NCBI RefSeq assembly: GCF_003865075.1
Contig: NZ_BHWB01000003.1
Span: 186,001-250,000, forward strand
Reading direction: 5' to 3'
From: Bacteroides faecalis
GTDB lineage: Bacteria > Bacteroidota > Bacteroidia > Bacteroidales > Bacteroidaceae
DNA: 64,000 nt
Below are positions 53,437-63,123 of this stretch, piece after piece. The translations under genes were made by a program, and so were the position numbers. The notes under the pieces are model-generated. The model was not told the origin of the DNA. It saw nothing but the letters and a program-made list of their open reading frames with translations, and made no database searches. Positions within the stretch are counted from its first letter, which is position 1. The number at the start of each line of letters is the position of its first letter.

Positions 53437-55707
53437 CTATTTTAATTCAAATAGCATCTTTTTGCCATGCACAAGTTCATCATGAGTAATACGGTACTTA
53501 TTTATTTTCTTACCGTTCAATAATACTTTATCAATATAAAGCGCCTCCGTCCCGGTACGATTACTTTCAATAACCAGCTCCTTCTCTTTATACCATTTCG
53601 GATCCAGACGGATCGTTACTTTATTGAAAACCGGAGTCGTCAAAGTATATTCCGGCAATCCGGGACAATCCGGATAGAAACCAATCATATTGAAAATAGC
53701 CCAAGCCGACATCGTTCCCGTATCATCATTTCCGGGAATACCATCCGGTTTTGTCGTAAAATACTTATCCAACAAACGTTGAGTTTCTTTCTGCGTACGC
53801 CATTCCTCTCCTTTAAAATAAGAGAATAAATGAGCATAAGCAATATCCGGTTCATTGGCAGGATCATAAAGCCCTTCATCAAATACCATTTGTAACTTAT
53901 TGATAAAAGCTTTCTTCCCTCCCATCAACTTGGCAAGTCCGTAAACATCGTGTGGCACATAGAATGTATAGTTCCATGAATTACCTTCATGAAAGCCCGG
54001 ACTCGGTTCAAAGTTCTCTCCTTGCTTCGGATCAAACGGACTATAGAAAGTTCCATCCGGAAGAATCGGGCGAAGTGTACCAAATTCTTTGCTGTAATAA
54101 TGTCGATAACCCAAAGAACGTTTGTAGAACATTTCTGCATCTTTCTTCTTACCTAATGCATCAGCAAAACGTGAAAGTGCAAAGTCTGCAATATAATATT
54201 CCAACGCATGGGATACAGAGTTATCATATTGTTCGCGGAGAGGAACATATCCTTTCTCCATATAATCATCATTATCCGGACGCATCAGGTTTTCAGCTCC
54301 GGGTAATGTAGCCGATTTATACATCGCTTCATAAGCCAGATCCACATCAAAGTCACGCAAACCTTTCATCCATGTATCCACAATGACCGGAATACTCGGA
54401 TCACCCTCCATAGTCAGCGTCTCTCTTCCATACAATTCCCACTTCGGCAACCATCCATGTTCCCGATACATATCCAGCATGGTACGTACCATTTCTATCT
54501 GACGTTCCGGATAAACCAAGGTCAGCAACTGATGTACATTCCGATAAGTGTCCCAAAGAGAGAATACCGTATAGCGGTCTCCTTTCGTCGTCAAAATCTT
54601 GTCACTTTCCATTGCCGGATATTCTCCATTAACATCCTGCAAAATATTCGGATGAATCAGTAAATGATAAAGCGCCGTATAGAAAACCGTTTTCTGATCA
54701 TCCGTTCCTCCTTTCACAGTAATTCGCGACAGGTCATCGTTCCATTTGACACGTGCATCTGCATGAACCGTTTCAAAATTCTTTCCGACCTGTTCTTTAT
54801 CCAGATTCAAACGGGCATTCTCAATACTGACAAAAGAAACACCCATCCGTACCTCTATCTGTTCACCTTCTTCCGTATCGAAAGAGAAATAAGCCCCGAC
54901 ATCATCTCCGGCAATCTCTTTTCCATACTTAGTATACAGTTTATATTTCCCATTATCCGAATCCCATTGAGCTTCTACACCTGTCATCGGACGTTGTTTC
55001 TTCCAATACCCCGTTGCAGCAGGAACCTTATTCACCCGCATCACAAAATAGATAGGAAATACCGCCTGTGGATTATAACAGAAAGTACCCAACAGCTTCA
55101 TTCCTTCCACCTCACAATCATTCACGCGGCGAAGCATTGCTCCTGTCTCATTCGTCAATCCTTCTCCCAAATTCAATAGCACATGGCTTTTACCTTTCGG
55201 AAAAGTAAAACGAGTGATACCCGTACGCGGAGTAGCCGAAGCTTCCGTCTTCACATTATATTTTGTCAGATAGTTAGAATAATATCCGGGAGAGGCTTGT
55301 TCGTCCTTATATTTACTTCCATACTCTTTGTAATCAACGTTCAGTTCTCCTGTGGTAGGCATTAGCAATAAAGATCCTAGCTCCGGACAACCGACACCAC
55401 TCAAATTCACATGAGCATATCCTGTAAAAAAACAGTTCGTATGTTCATAAGGAGTAGACCACCAGCGGGCGTCTTTATCATACTTATTATCAGAAGAACC
55501 CATCACATTGAAAGGTACAACGGACATCATTCCGTTCGGGCAGACAGCCCCCGGATTAGTAGTTCCGAAATTTGTTGTTCCGATAAAAGGATCCACATAA
55601 TCTATCAACAAATCCTTTTTCTCATTGAAAGGGGGGCTTCCTCCCTCTTCCGCACAAACGGAAAGAAGGGAGAAAGCAAGTGTGTAAGTTAATAGTATGC
55701 GTTTCAT
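53437..55707 (-). CDS. Alpha-mannosidase, GH92
   Basis: A 756-residue calcium-dependent exo-alpha-mannosidase family protein. A signal with lipobox-like LLSVC precedes the mature protein. GH92 marks are VDPFIGTTNFG at the start, YTVFSLWDTYRNVHQLLTLV, EGNSWNYTFYVPHDVYGL, and GNDDTGTMSAWAIFNMIGFY with the catalytic-domain acidic residues. It removes alpha-1,2-, 1,3- or 1,6-linked mannose from high-mannose N-glycans. The linkage is not predictable from sequence by eye. It is the last gene of the locus, 2 bp after GH130. Confidence 0.9.
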   Translation of the reverse strand: MKRILLTYTLAFSLLSVCAEEGGSPPFNEKKDLLIDYVDPFIGTTNFGTTNPGAVCPNGMMSVVPFNVMGSSDNKYDKDARWWSTPYEHTNCFFTGYAHVNLSGVGCPELGSLLLMPTTGELNVDYKEYGSKYKDEQASPGYYSNYLTKYNVKTEASATPRTGITRFTFPKGKSHVLLNLGEGLTNETGAMLRRVNDCEVEGMKLLGTFCYNPQAVFPIYFVMRVNKVPAATGYWKKQRPMTGVEAQWDSDNGKYKLYTKYGKEIAGDDVGAYFSFDTEEGEQIEVRMGVSFVSIENARLNLDKEQVGKNFETVHADARVKWNDDLSRITVKGGTDDQKTVFYTALYHLLIHPNILQDVNGEYPAMESDKILTTKGDRYTVFSLWDTYRNVHQLLTLVYPERQIEMVRTMLDMYREHGWLPKWELYGRETLTMEGDPSIPVIVDTWMKGLRDFDVDLAYEAMYKSATLPGAENLMRPDNDDYMEKGYVPLREQYDNSVSHALEYYIADFALSRFADALGKKKDAEMFYKRSLGYRHYYSKEFGTLRPILPDGTFYSPFDPKQGENFEPSPGFHEGNSWNYTFYVPHDVYGLAKLMGGKKAFINKLQMVFDEGLYDPANEPDIAYAHLFSYFKGEEWRTQKETQRLLDKYFTTKPDGIPGNDDTGTMSAWAIFNMIGFYPDCPGLPEYTLTTPVFNKVTIRLDPKWYKEKELVIESNRTGTEALYIDKVLLNGKKINKYRITHDELVHGKKMLFELK

Positions 55708-55709
55708 AT

Positions 55710-56684
55710 TTAGATAATACTCGTTCGTTTAGTAAATTCGATGATTTCTTTGATATAACCGAAAGCCATACCTACTACAGTATCCGCTGCACCATAATAA
55801 ACAGCTACCCGTTCACCATCTTGCAAAGCAGCACAAGGGAATACCACATTAGGCACATCTCCCTGAAGTTCATAAGGAGCAGCAGGACCGAGCAAATATT
55901 CACGAGTCCGGTACAACACTTTCTCCGGATGATCTTTGTCAAGAATAGCAGCACCCATCGAGTAACGGAAACCATTGCAAGTCGTAATCACCCCATGATA
56001 GAAAAGTAACCAACCTTCGTCTGTCAGGAAAGGTACCGAACCTGCACCGATTTTAGTACATTGCCATGCACTTTCAGGGAAAGGAGTTACTTTCATCACA
56101 CAACGATGTTCACCCCAATATTTCATATCCGGACTGAAACTGATATAAATATCACCGAAGGGTGTATGTCCATTATCACTGGGGCGGCTCAACATCGCAT
56201 ATTTACCATCTATCTTTTGCGGGAAAAGTACACCATTACGATTGAAAGGAAGGAATGCATTCTCACATTGGAAGAACTCCTTGAAATCAAAAGTATAAGC
56301 AATACCTATAGTCGGACCATGATAACCGTTGCACCAAGTCACCCAGTAACGATCTTCAATCCATGTAACACGAGGATCATATTTATATTCAGATTCAATC
56401 ATCTCGGTATTACCTGCTTTGAAGCGAATAGGTTCATGGCTAATATCCCAATGAATACCGTCTTTACTAAATCCGGTGAAAATATTCATCTGTACAGCCT
56501 TATTATCGCAACGGAATACCCCGGCGAATCCATCTCCAAAAGGAACCACTGCACTATTAAAGATACTATTTGATGAAGGAATATGATAGCGTCCGATAAC
56601 CGGATTCTGTGAATAACGCCACATAACGTCCGTACATCCTGCGGGACGTTCTTCCCAAGGCATTTGAATTTTACTCATAGTCAT
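55710..56684 (-). CDS. GH130 beta-mannosyl-N-acetylglucosamine phosphorylase type
   Basis: A 324-residue five-bladed propeller enzyme. Family sequence includes [59 protein letters not shown] and [16 protein letters not shown]. It is closest in organisation to Bacteroides 4-O-beta-mannosyl-GlcNAc phosphorylase (BT1033 type), which splits Man-beta-1,4-GlcNAc with phosphate to mannose-1-phosphate and GlcNAc. The neighbouring GH92, transporter and GH18 genes match that known N-glycan pathway. No signal peptide is present, so it acts in the cytoplasm. Confidence 0.87.
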   Translation of the reverse strand: MTMSKIQMPWEERPAGCTDVMWRYSQNPVIGRYHIPSSNSIFNSAVVPFGDGFAGVFRCDNKAVQMNIFTGFSKDGIHWDISHEPIRFKAGNTEMIESEYKYDPRVTWIEDRYWVTWCNGYHGPTIGIAYTFDFKEFFQCENAFLPFNRNGVLFPQKIDGKYAMLSRPSDNGHTPFGDIYISFSPDMKYWGEHRCVMKVTPFPESAWQCTKIGAGSVPFLTDEGWLLFYHGVITTCNGFRYSMGAAILDKDHPEKVLYRTREYLLGPAAPYELQGDVPNVVFPCAALQDGERVAVYYGAADTVVGMAFGYIKEIIEFTKRTSII

Positions 56685-56697
56685 TTTTTTATATTAG

Positions 56698-58029
56698 TTA
56701 TTTTTTAGAATCATCGTGAGTGAATGGAATAAAATACGTAATCAGAAAAGCCGGAATAGTAGCCAGCAGCACATAAATAAAGAAATCTCGGTAACCAAGC
56801 AAATCACTCAGATAACCACTAGCCATCCCCGGTAACATAACTCCCAGATTCATAATCGCCGACGCAAATGCATAATGAGACATCTGATACTTTCCGGGAG
56901 CAATCTGCTGCATCATGAACAATGTCAGTCCGACAAAGCCGAAGCCGTAACCAAAATATTCCATCGTAATACAAGTCCCTACTAAATAAAGATTATCCGG
57001 TCGGACAACAGCCAGAAAAGTATAAGCAATAAATGGAAGATTGAATATGCAACAAAGCGAGAAAAGTGTTTTCTTCAGTCCCAACTTAGAGACATAAAAA
57101 CCTGCCAGCAAAGAACCAAGCACAAAAGCTGCGGAACCAAATATTCCAACCAATGTACCTATTTCTGTGGTTGTCAGTCCCAACCCACCGACTTCTCTCG
57201 ACGAACGAAGGAACAAAGGAGCAACCTTCATGATAAAACCTTCGCCAAATCGATATAGGATAATGAAGAAAATATAGTAAATGATATGTTTCTTAGTAAA
57301 GAAATTGCGAATCACCACAATCAGTTCCTTGCCAACCTCCGAAATCGTTTTTCTCTCGGAAGAACTCACCGGAACTTGTGTTGATGGTAACATTTTGATG
57401 TGATAAACTCCCAATAAGACGAGCATTAACGCAATGATCCCATAAATAATCATCCAAGAGTAGGAATAGGCTTCCCTATTCATCTCCAGCGGAGCTCCCT
57501 CTACAGCTCCGAAGTATTCAGATAACATACCTGCCAAAGCGACTAGACCTCCATTAGCCACCAACTTAGCTACATTGTAGAAAGCCCCCTGAACTCCAAT
57601 ATACTTAGTCTGATCAACTTGATTCAACTCAGCCATGTATACTCCATCACAAGCTACATCATGAGTAGCTCCGCTAAATGCAATCACAGCCATGGTAGAA
57701 ATACTAATCGCAAAAAAGTAATTAGAAAACAAAGAAAATGCGACTACTCCAAACAGTAAACCACTTAACATTTCAGTCAACAAAACAAAGAACTTCTTCG
57801 TACGGTACATTTCCATAAAAGGACTCCATAAAAATTTCAAAGTCCAGGGCAATATTAAAAGAGAAGTCCAAAACGTAATCTGTGTATCCGAAATTCCTAA
57901 TTCCTTATACATGTACAAAGAAACCAGATTAACTGCAATGAAAGGAAGCCCCATTGCAAAATAAGCGGTAGGAACCCAGCAAACCGGGTTAATTGTTTTT
58001 TGTCGAGAAGCAGTTTTATAATGTCGCAT
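56698..58029 (-). CDS. MFS sugar transporter of the N-glycan locus
   Basis: A 443-residue protein with 12 predicted helices. It starts with PVCWVPTAYFAMGLPFIAVN and has the MFS loop motif after helix 2 (LKFLWSPFMEMYRTKKFFVL). In the second half, LAGFYVSKLGLKKTLFSLCC repeats the motif. AmpG-like features are visible. Between the periplasmic mannosidase and the cytoplasmic GH130 it would import mannosyl-GlcNAc across the inner membrane. The 128 bp after the next upstream gene contain only a weak hairpin. Confidence 0.85.
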   Translation of the reverse strand: MRHYKTASRQKTINPVCWVPTAYFAMGLPFIAVNLVSLYMYKELGISDTQITFWTSLLILPWTLKFLWSPFMEMYRTKKFFVLLTEMLSGLLFGVVAFSLFSNYFFAISISTMAVIAFSGATHDVACDGVYMAELNQVDQTKYIGVQGAFYNVAKLVANGGLVALAGMLSEYFGAVEGAPLEMNREAYSYSWMIIYGIIALMLVLLGVYHIKMLPSTQVPVSSSERKTISEVGKELIVVIRNFFTKKHIIYYIFFIILYRFGEGFIMKVAPLFLRSSREVGGLGLTTTEIGTLVGIFGSAAFVLGSLLAGFYVSKLGLKKTLFSLCCIFNLPFIAYTFLAVVRPDNLYLVGTCITMEYFGYGFGFVGLTLFMMQQIAPGKYQMSHYAFASAIMNLGVMLPGMASGYLSDLLGYRDFFIYVLLATIPAFLITYFIPFTHDDSKK

Positions 58030-58157
58030 AAATCATAGTATATAGATGAAAAAACTTATTTATCTAACCTATCCTAATATAGAACAACTGAGAGGAGCAA
58101 ACTACTAACATCTGCCCCTCTTTTTTTTCATTTTATTCTATAACTAAATAGTAAATT

Positions 58158-59192
58158 CTACAGTACCACATGGAATTCAGCAATATAAATATCCGGACGA
58201 CTACCATTCCAACAATTCGGAATTCCCAATTTTATATACTGTGTCGTTACCGGGACATAGAATTTGATTACACTTACCACCGGATTTTCTGCTGACGCCT
58301 CTTTAGGTAAAGCAGATACTACCATTCTTCCCTGACTAATCCAATTCACCCCATCATCACTGATAGATACTGTCACATCTTTCAGGTTATAAGGATAAGG
58401 AATAGAGGAACCGTAATAGCTCTTATTATAATTAGGATCTACTGCAAAACCTTTTATAGTCAGTGATTTTCCCAAATTAATAATAAAGTTAGGATCATTG
58501 ACCTCCGAATAAAAATAGTAATTCCATTTCGTAGTCATATCTCCATCAAACGCTTTCTGAATAGTCTTCTCCATATTGGAAGGATTAGCTGTAAAACTCC
58601 ATCCATCTGTCGGAGCATATTCTCCTTCAATTTTAGTTGCTTCAGGATCCAAATTCTGGAACTCATTCTTTAATAAGAGAAACAGATAATTCATATTAGC
58701 ACTCAATTCTACCTGCTTATTAGAAATATTCGACAATCGTAAAGCAAACCCATGTCCTTTCGTCGCTTTTAATTTACTGAAATCTGTTACAGATAAATGA
58801 ATTGAGTCTGCCGATTCATAAGTCCCGGCTTTAATGGTAACCGTATTCTTTTTCAATTGGTACGAACCATCGGCCGGCTTCTCATAAGCCGTACCATGTA
58901 CTTGATTATATGTATCTATCCCATTGTTATCAAGCTCCACAGAAACGGTAATGTCCGAACTTGCCGGGAAAGTAATACGAACCGGAAATTTACATTCCGA
59001 ATATTCACATTTCGAATCCAACGGTGTTTGAATAACTTCCCACTTCATTTCACTATTAGGATACACTCCTGTCGTTAGATATACCGCCTGTCCTTCTAAC
59101 AGATTCTCTTCATCACTACATGCAGCAAATGCACCTATTACCAACGCACAGACAGCTAATCTACCAAGTTGTTTTAATTCTATATATTTCAT
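58158..59192 (-). CDS. DUF1735 lipoprotein with F5/8 type C (discoidin) domain
   Basis: A 344-residue surface lipoprotein. The lipobox lies in VIGAFAACS with C25. The DUF1735 immunoglobulin-like domain covers about 40-165 (VRITFPASSDITVSVELDNN). The C-terminal discoidin-like carbohydrate-binding domain covers about 195-344 (IINLGKSLTIKGFAVDPNYN, YIKLGIPNCWNG). In N-glycan loci such proteins act as surface glycan-binding partners of SusD. It lies 12 bp downstream of the next lipoprotein gene. Confidence 0.85.
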   Translation of the reverse strand: MKYIELKQLGRLAVCALVIGAFAACSDEENLLEGQAVYLTTGVYPNSEMKWEVIQTPLDSKCEYSECKFPVRITFPASSDITVSVELDNNGIDTYNQVHGTAYEKPADGSYQLKKNTVTIKAGTYESADSIHLSVTDFSKLKATKGHGFALRLSNISNKQVELSANMNYLFLLLKNEFQNLDPEATKIEGEYAPTDGWSFTANPSNMEKTIQKAFDGDMTTKWNYYFYSEVNDPNFIINLGKSLTIKGFAVDPNYNKSYYGSSIPYPYNLKDVTVSISDDGVNWISQGRMVVSALPKEASAENPVVSVIKFYVPVTTQYIKLGIPNCWNGSRPDIYIAEFHVVL

Positions 59193-59204
59193 AATCCGTC
59201 TCCT

Positions 59205-60404
59205 TTAATTAGTTCCACTTTCCACTTCACTATCCGGCAGATTGTCCGCTTTCACATGAAGTACCCATTCCGTTTTACCGGTAGATCTGCATGCATTTCC
59301 ATTTCCTGTTGCATCTTTAAATTCATTACCGGTTCCCTCATTGAGCCTCCAATAAGCCTCCAAACCTTCTGTTTGAGGATCAATACTAAACATATTATTC
59401 ATAATCTGAGTATCGGAAATCGCTTTCGTCCAAAAACGAATCTCGCTAACCTTCACATCCGCTTTCAGGTAATCTTGATTACCAAAACCAAAATTATCTT
59501 TCGATAAATTAGTGGTCTTTCCGCTAACAGCCAACTCACTATCTTTAGCGCCATTGACATACATAATAACCTTTGAACCATTGCAAACAAAAGCGATATG
59601 ATACCAAGTATTTGTAGCAAAAACCGTATTACTGTTAAACTGTGAGCCCTGATTTTTTATCTGTAATTTATTACCCTCTACCTGAGCATCCCCAAAACGA
59701 GTGTAAATCTCATCACCACCGGGACCGAAAGCGGCAAACATCGCCTGATTGTTCATCTCACCTTTCTTTGTACCCAGCTTATTAATACTGATACGATATT
59801 CTACTGACCATTCCGTCAGTGAATAATCCTGCCTCATAGTCATCTTCAAATTATTCTGCGCATTAATGACCGGAACAGAAGTGATAATCAATGGATCAAC
59901 AATATATACCATCAAATCAGCACCTTCCAAAGTCTGCATCCCCTCCGGCGCCACCGCTTTCACCGGCAACGCATATTGCTTGCCCGTTTGTGACAGTTCT
60001 TCCGAAAGAGGTTTGAAAATCACCTCTACACTCGATGCAGTCGTTCTTCCCTTCTCAATTTTTGCTTTCAGTTGCTCAAATTCATAGAATTCCTCCGGCA
60101 ACATCTCCAGATTCATACCATTTCTCTGATTAAAAGTCTTTAAAGCAGCTGCATCCGCTTTCAATCCCACTTCAAGGTCAAAAGGAGCCTTTTCTCCAAT
60201 CCGGGGAGTCACCATGATAGAAATATTCTTATCCCTGACAGGTACCTTCTTCGAAATATTCGCCTGAGTACCCGTTTCCTGTAGAAACACCAAACTGTCT
60301 ATTTCATCATAATTTGCATCATTGCAATTCGTTACAAGCAGCATCAACAGTCCGGCTGCGAACAAATTCCGGATATTTAGATTCTTTATTTTCATACCAT
60401 TCAT
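59205..60404 (-). CDS. DUF1735 lipoprotein with LamG/concanavalin-like domain
   Basis: A 399-residue lipoprotein. The signal LFAAGLLMLLVTNC has lipobox cysteine 27. DUF1735 covers about 35-165 (EVGLKADAAALKTFNQRNGM). A concanavalin-like LamG_3 domain covers about 195-380 (NTWYHIAFVCNGSKVIMYVN, WRLNEGTGNEFKDATGNGNA). It is probably a surface glycan-binding protein that cooperates with GH18 and SusD. The start may be Met1 or Met4; both leave a full signal. The next gene begins 11 bp before it. Confidence 0.85.
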   Translation of the reverse strand: MNGMKIKNLNIRNLFAAGLLMLLVTNCNDANYDEIDSLVFLQETGTQANISKKVPVRDKNISIMVTPRIGEKAPFDLEVGLKADAAALKTFNQRNGMNLEMLPEEFYEFEQLKAKIEKGRTTASSVEVIFKPLSEELSQTGKQYALPVKAVAPEGMQTLEGADLMVYIVDPLIITSVPVINAQNNLKMTMRQDYSLTEWSVEYRISINKLGTKKGEMNNQAMFAAFGPGGDEIYTRFGDAQVEGNKLQIKNQGSQFNSNTVFATNTWYHIAFVCNGSKVIMYVNGAKDSELAVSGKTTNLSKDNFGFGNQDYLKADVKVSEIRFWTKAISDTQIMNNMFSIDPQTEGLEAYWRLNEGTGNEFKDATGNGNACRSTGKTEWVLHVKADNLPDSEVESGTN

Positions 60405-60415
60405 CTTTTAATCAT

Positions 60416-61498
60416 TTATTTTACAGCAGGATTCATCAACTGAATAGCTTTGCGGAGATAAGGATATGTACCTTCTTTCCCGTCAATCATGTATTCATAC
60501 TCCATGTGGAAAGTTCCGACCCCACCTTTACGTACTTTCTTTCCATTAATAATCGGATTCCATCGAGCCATTCCCTCTACGGAATTCATCTTGTTTCCTT
60601 CAGAGTCCGTATAGGTCAGCCCCCCCGTACTTGCATACTTCTCAAAGTCTTCCGTTACTATGTATTTCTTTGCACATTCTTCGGCAGATAAAACTCCGTC
60701 ATAATATTTAATGATATCATTCAATCCATGCTCACGAATCATCAGGGCTGCATCCGAAGTAGCACTGTAAGCCTGTACAATAAAATAATCGAAACATTTA
60801 CCCATTTCTTTCGGAATCTGTGAGTTTCCGGGCTCGCCGTCAATCACGAATAACCGCCCTGTACCCGAACGAGGACCGATGCGTTTAGACATCTCATCTA
60901 TAAAAATACCGATACGTCCATTCTTTGCCATCTCATATGACGTTTGGAAAGGATGGGAATAAGAAGGTTCCCAGTCCAAATCATATCCATCATAATTGTA
61001 TTTATCAATCGTATCACATAACGCATTGGCATATTTCCGGATAGATCTTTCAATCGCTTCGTCATCTCCATCCACCCAGCCCCAGAATTTATGAGGTTCT
61101 TCGCCTACAGGAGTAATTTGAGCTCCTATATCCAGCAAGATGAAACAAACCAAAGCTTTAATCCCCTTCTGTTGCTGCACAAAACGCAGATCTTCCAACA
61201 TCGCAGCAGAAGGATTCTTCCAACCACCCCACATCGAAATCACATCTACACTGTCCGGCAATCCGGCCATACTATTCATCAGACTGACACCCGTTCCGGT
61301 CCAGTTTCCAAACCATCCGAAAGCAATCGGATGATCTGAAGCCTTATACGCACGGAGCCTTGTGTAATACTCTTCCGAATGTGAGGACTCAATCAGATTC
61401 TCCGGATTTTTCACTTCTGTTTCCGTCCAGTCTTCACAGGCTGAGAACAATGCGCACAAACCTATCAACGACAGAAAATAATATAGTATATTTTTCAT
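60416..61498 (-). CDS. Endo-beta-N-acetylglucosaminidase, GH18 surface lipoprotein
   Basis: A 360-residue lipoprotein (LIGLCALFSAC, cysteine 21). The GH18 catalytic motif D170-x-x-D173-x-D175-x-E177 (DGYDLDWE) is intact, with E177 as the acid. The barrel includes FGWFGNWTGTG, KALVCFILLDIG and FDYFIVQAYSAT. Related Bacteroides enzymes cleave the chitobiose core of N-glycans and release the oligosaccharide at the cell surface. Position with SusC/SusD, GH92 and GH130 strongly supports N-glycan use. Preference for high-mannose or complex type cannot be read from sequence alone. Confidence 0.9.
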   Translation of the reverse strand: MKNILYYFLSLIGLCALFSACEDWTETEVKNPENLIESSHSEEYYTRLRAYKASDHPIAFGWFGNWTGTGVSLMNSMAGLPDSVDVISMWGGWKNPSAAMLEDLRFVQQQKGIKALVCFILLDIGAQITPVGEEPHKFWGWVDGDDEAIERSIRKYANALCDTIDKYNYDGYDLDWEPSYSHPFQTSYEMAKNGRIGIFIDEMSKRIGPRSGTGRLFVIDGEPGNSQIPKEMGKCFDYFIVQAYSATSDAALMIREHGLNDIIKYYDGVLSAEECAKKYIVTEDFEKYASTGGLTYTDSEGNKMNSVEGMARWNPIINGKKVRKGGVGTFHMEYEYMIDGKEGTYPYLRKAIQLMNPAVK

Positions 61499-61536
61499 AA
61501 ATCCAATTATTATTTATTGTAATTCACCACTCACAT

Positions 61537-63117
61537 TTACTTATCCCGGCGTTGCCACCAAACTTTCACATCATATCCGTCACCACCCACTTTAGCAATA
61601 GCTGCTTTCACATTTTCCGCATTACGTGTAAATTCAGAAGGCGGAAAAGGAATACGATTAGCTACAGGTATATTAGGAGTCACATTTCCATACACAGGGA
61701 AGAACTTAGGATATCCCGTACGACGATATTCACTCCAAGCTTCCTGTCCCAATGGATAAAGAGCAATCCATTTTTGAGTAATCAGTCGTTCGAGCTTCTC
61801 TTCATCTCCCGCACCGTCATTCCATTTAATAGTGATGGCACTTACCGGTTGAATATTTCCGGCCCCATAGAACGGATCTGTATAAGAAGCTTGTGTTGAA
61901 GTATTATCACTCAGATAAGTATCCGCACCCTTTGCTCCCCATTGGCCAAACGAAAGTTTCACTCCTTCTTCATAAAGGTCTTTCTCCTTACCTCCCATAT
62001 TCCATTTCAACATTGCTCCTTCGGCCCGGTTAAACGCCGTTTCAGCAGCACACATCCACAACATACGGTCTTTCTCGTCCGTATTGATTCTCGACAGTTT
62101 CGGACCACTGATATAGTCACCATAAGATTGACCGGCTCTCATTCCGACATAAGGTTCTTTTTCATACCCCTTTGTATTTTTAGTTACGTAAAGAGGCAAA
62201 CGCGGATCTTTGAAACCATTCATATAAGCGGTAAGATCAGCAGAAACGCAATGGTCAGCCCACTGGGTAAGTACGGTCCAAAGTTGGTTCTTAGTTCCCA
62301 GACAGAAAGCATTATCATCATTGGAAGTCATAACTCCTATCGGATGATTCACAGCTTCTTCCGCCATTTCCTGTGCCAGGCCGGCAGCAGCAAAACGAAT
62401 ACGAATAGCCATGCGGAGTTTGAGAGAATTAGCAAATTTCACCCATTTCTTGAAATTCCCATCATATACAGGATCAAATTCAGCCATTGAACGAACCGAA
62501 GGATTACTTTCCACATATTGAGTCATTACATTAATTGCATCCGTCAGATCCTTGAACATAGCCCGATAAGCCTCTTCCATCGAATCATAAGCAGTTGTGA
62601 TATCTCCCTGCGGTACTTTAGTATAAGGAATAGCTCCATAAACATCCACCAACCGTTGCATTGCCAACACCCGTAATATCTGTGCCCAAGCATAGTTCAC
62701 TCCTACTTCACCCGTCACCTGACGAATTTTATTCCAGGCAGCGTGGAGGTTTACCATACTTCCTTCAGCATGGAAAATAAAATTCAACCAGTCATCACTA
62801 GCATTATAAGTAATATAGTTGGCTCCCTTGAATTTATCCGTAGCCATTACCATATATCTCCCGTAGCAATCGCCCAAGATAGACATTTCGCGATTATATA
62901 TATTCTCATTACCCGTCGGATAAGCATAGTCACACATAACAGGGAAAAAAGCATTAGCGGCAAAACCATCCCGGTTCAATTCTTCTTCCGAAACGCGTCC
63001 ATCCGGATCATTCAGACCATCGTCTATACAGGCTTGGCACAAAGCAATCCCTAATAGAAGTGAGCCGACAACCGAAAGTCTCTTCAAATATTTTTGTATT
63101 TTCATGATGTATTTCAA
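61537..63117 (-). CDS. SusD/RagB outer-membrane lipoprotein
   Basis: A 526-residue SusD-like protein. The signal LLLGIALCQAC has lipobox cysteine 30. The SusD TPR core includes HAAWNKIRQVTGEVGVNYAW and RVLAMQRLVDVYGAIPYTKV, and the C-terminal part has WIALYPLGQEAWSEYRRTGY, a conserved family segment. It caps the SusC channel and captures the glycan at the cell surface. It lies 6 bp after SusC, as usual. An alternative start is Met5. Confidence 0.92.
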   Translation of the reverse strand: MKYIMKIQKYLKRLSVVGSLLLGIALCQACIDDGLNDPDGRVSEEELNRDGFAANAFFPVMCDYAYPTGNENIYNREMSILGDCYGRYMVMATDKFKGANYITYNASDDWLNFIFHAEGSMVNLHAAWNKIRQVTGEVGVNYAWAQILRVLAMQRLVDVYGAIPYTKVPQGDITTAYDSMEEAYRAMFKDLTDAINVMTQYVESNPSVRSMAEFDPVYDGNFKKWVKFANSLKLRMAIRIRFAAAGLAQEMAEEAVNHPIGVMTSNDDNAFCLGTKNQLWTVLTQWADHCVSADLTAYMNGFKDPRLPLYVTKNTKGYEKEPYVGMRAGQSYGDYISGPKLSRINTDEKDRMLWMCAAETAFNRAEGAMLKWNMGGKEKDLYEEGVKLSFGQWGAKGADTYLSDNTSTQASYTDPFYGAGNIQPVSAITIKWNDGAGDEEKLERLITQKWIALYPLGQEAWSEYRRTGYPKFFPVYGNVTPNIPVANRIPFPPSEFTRNAENVKAAIAKVGGDGYDVKVWWQRRDK

Positions 63118-63123
63118 TTTAAG

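Noticed and set aside
58080-58135. Terminator between the MFS gene and DUF1735 gene
   Set aside because: The weak hairpin has its T-run on the + strand, the wrong orientation for the - strand operon.
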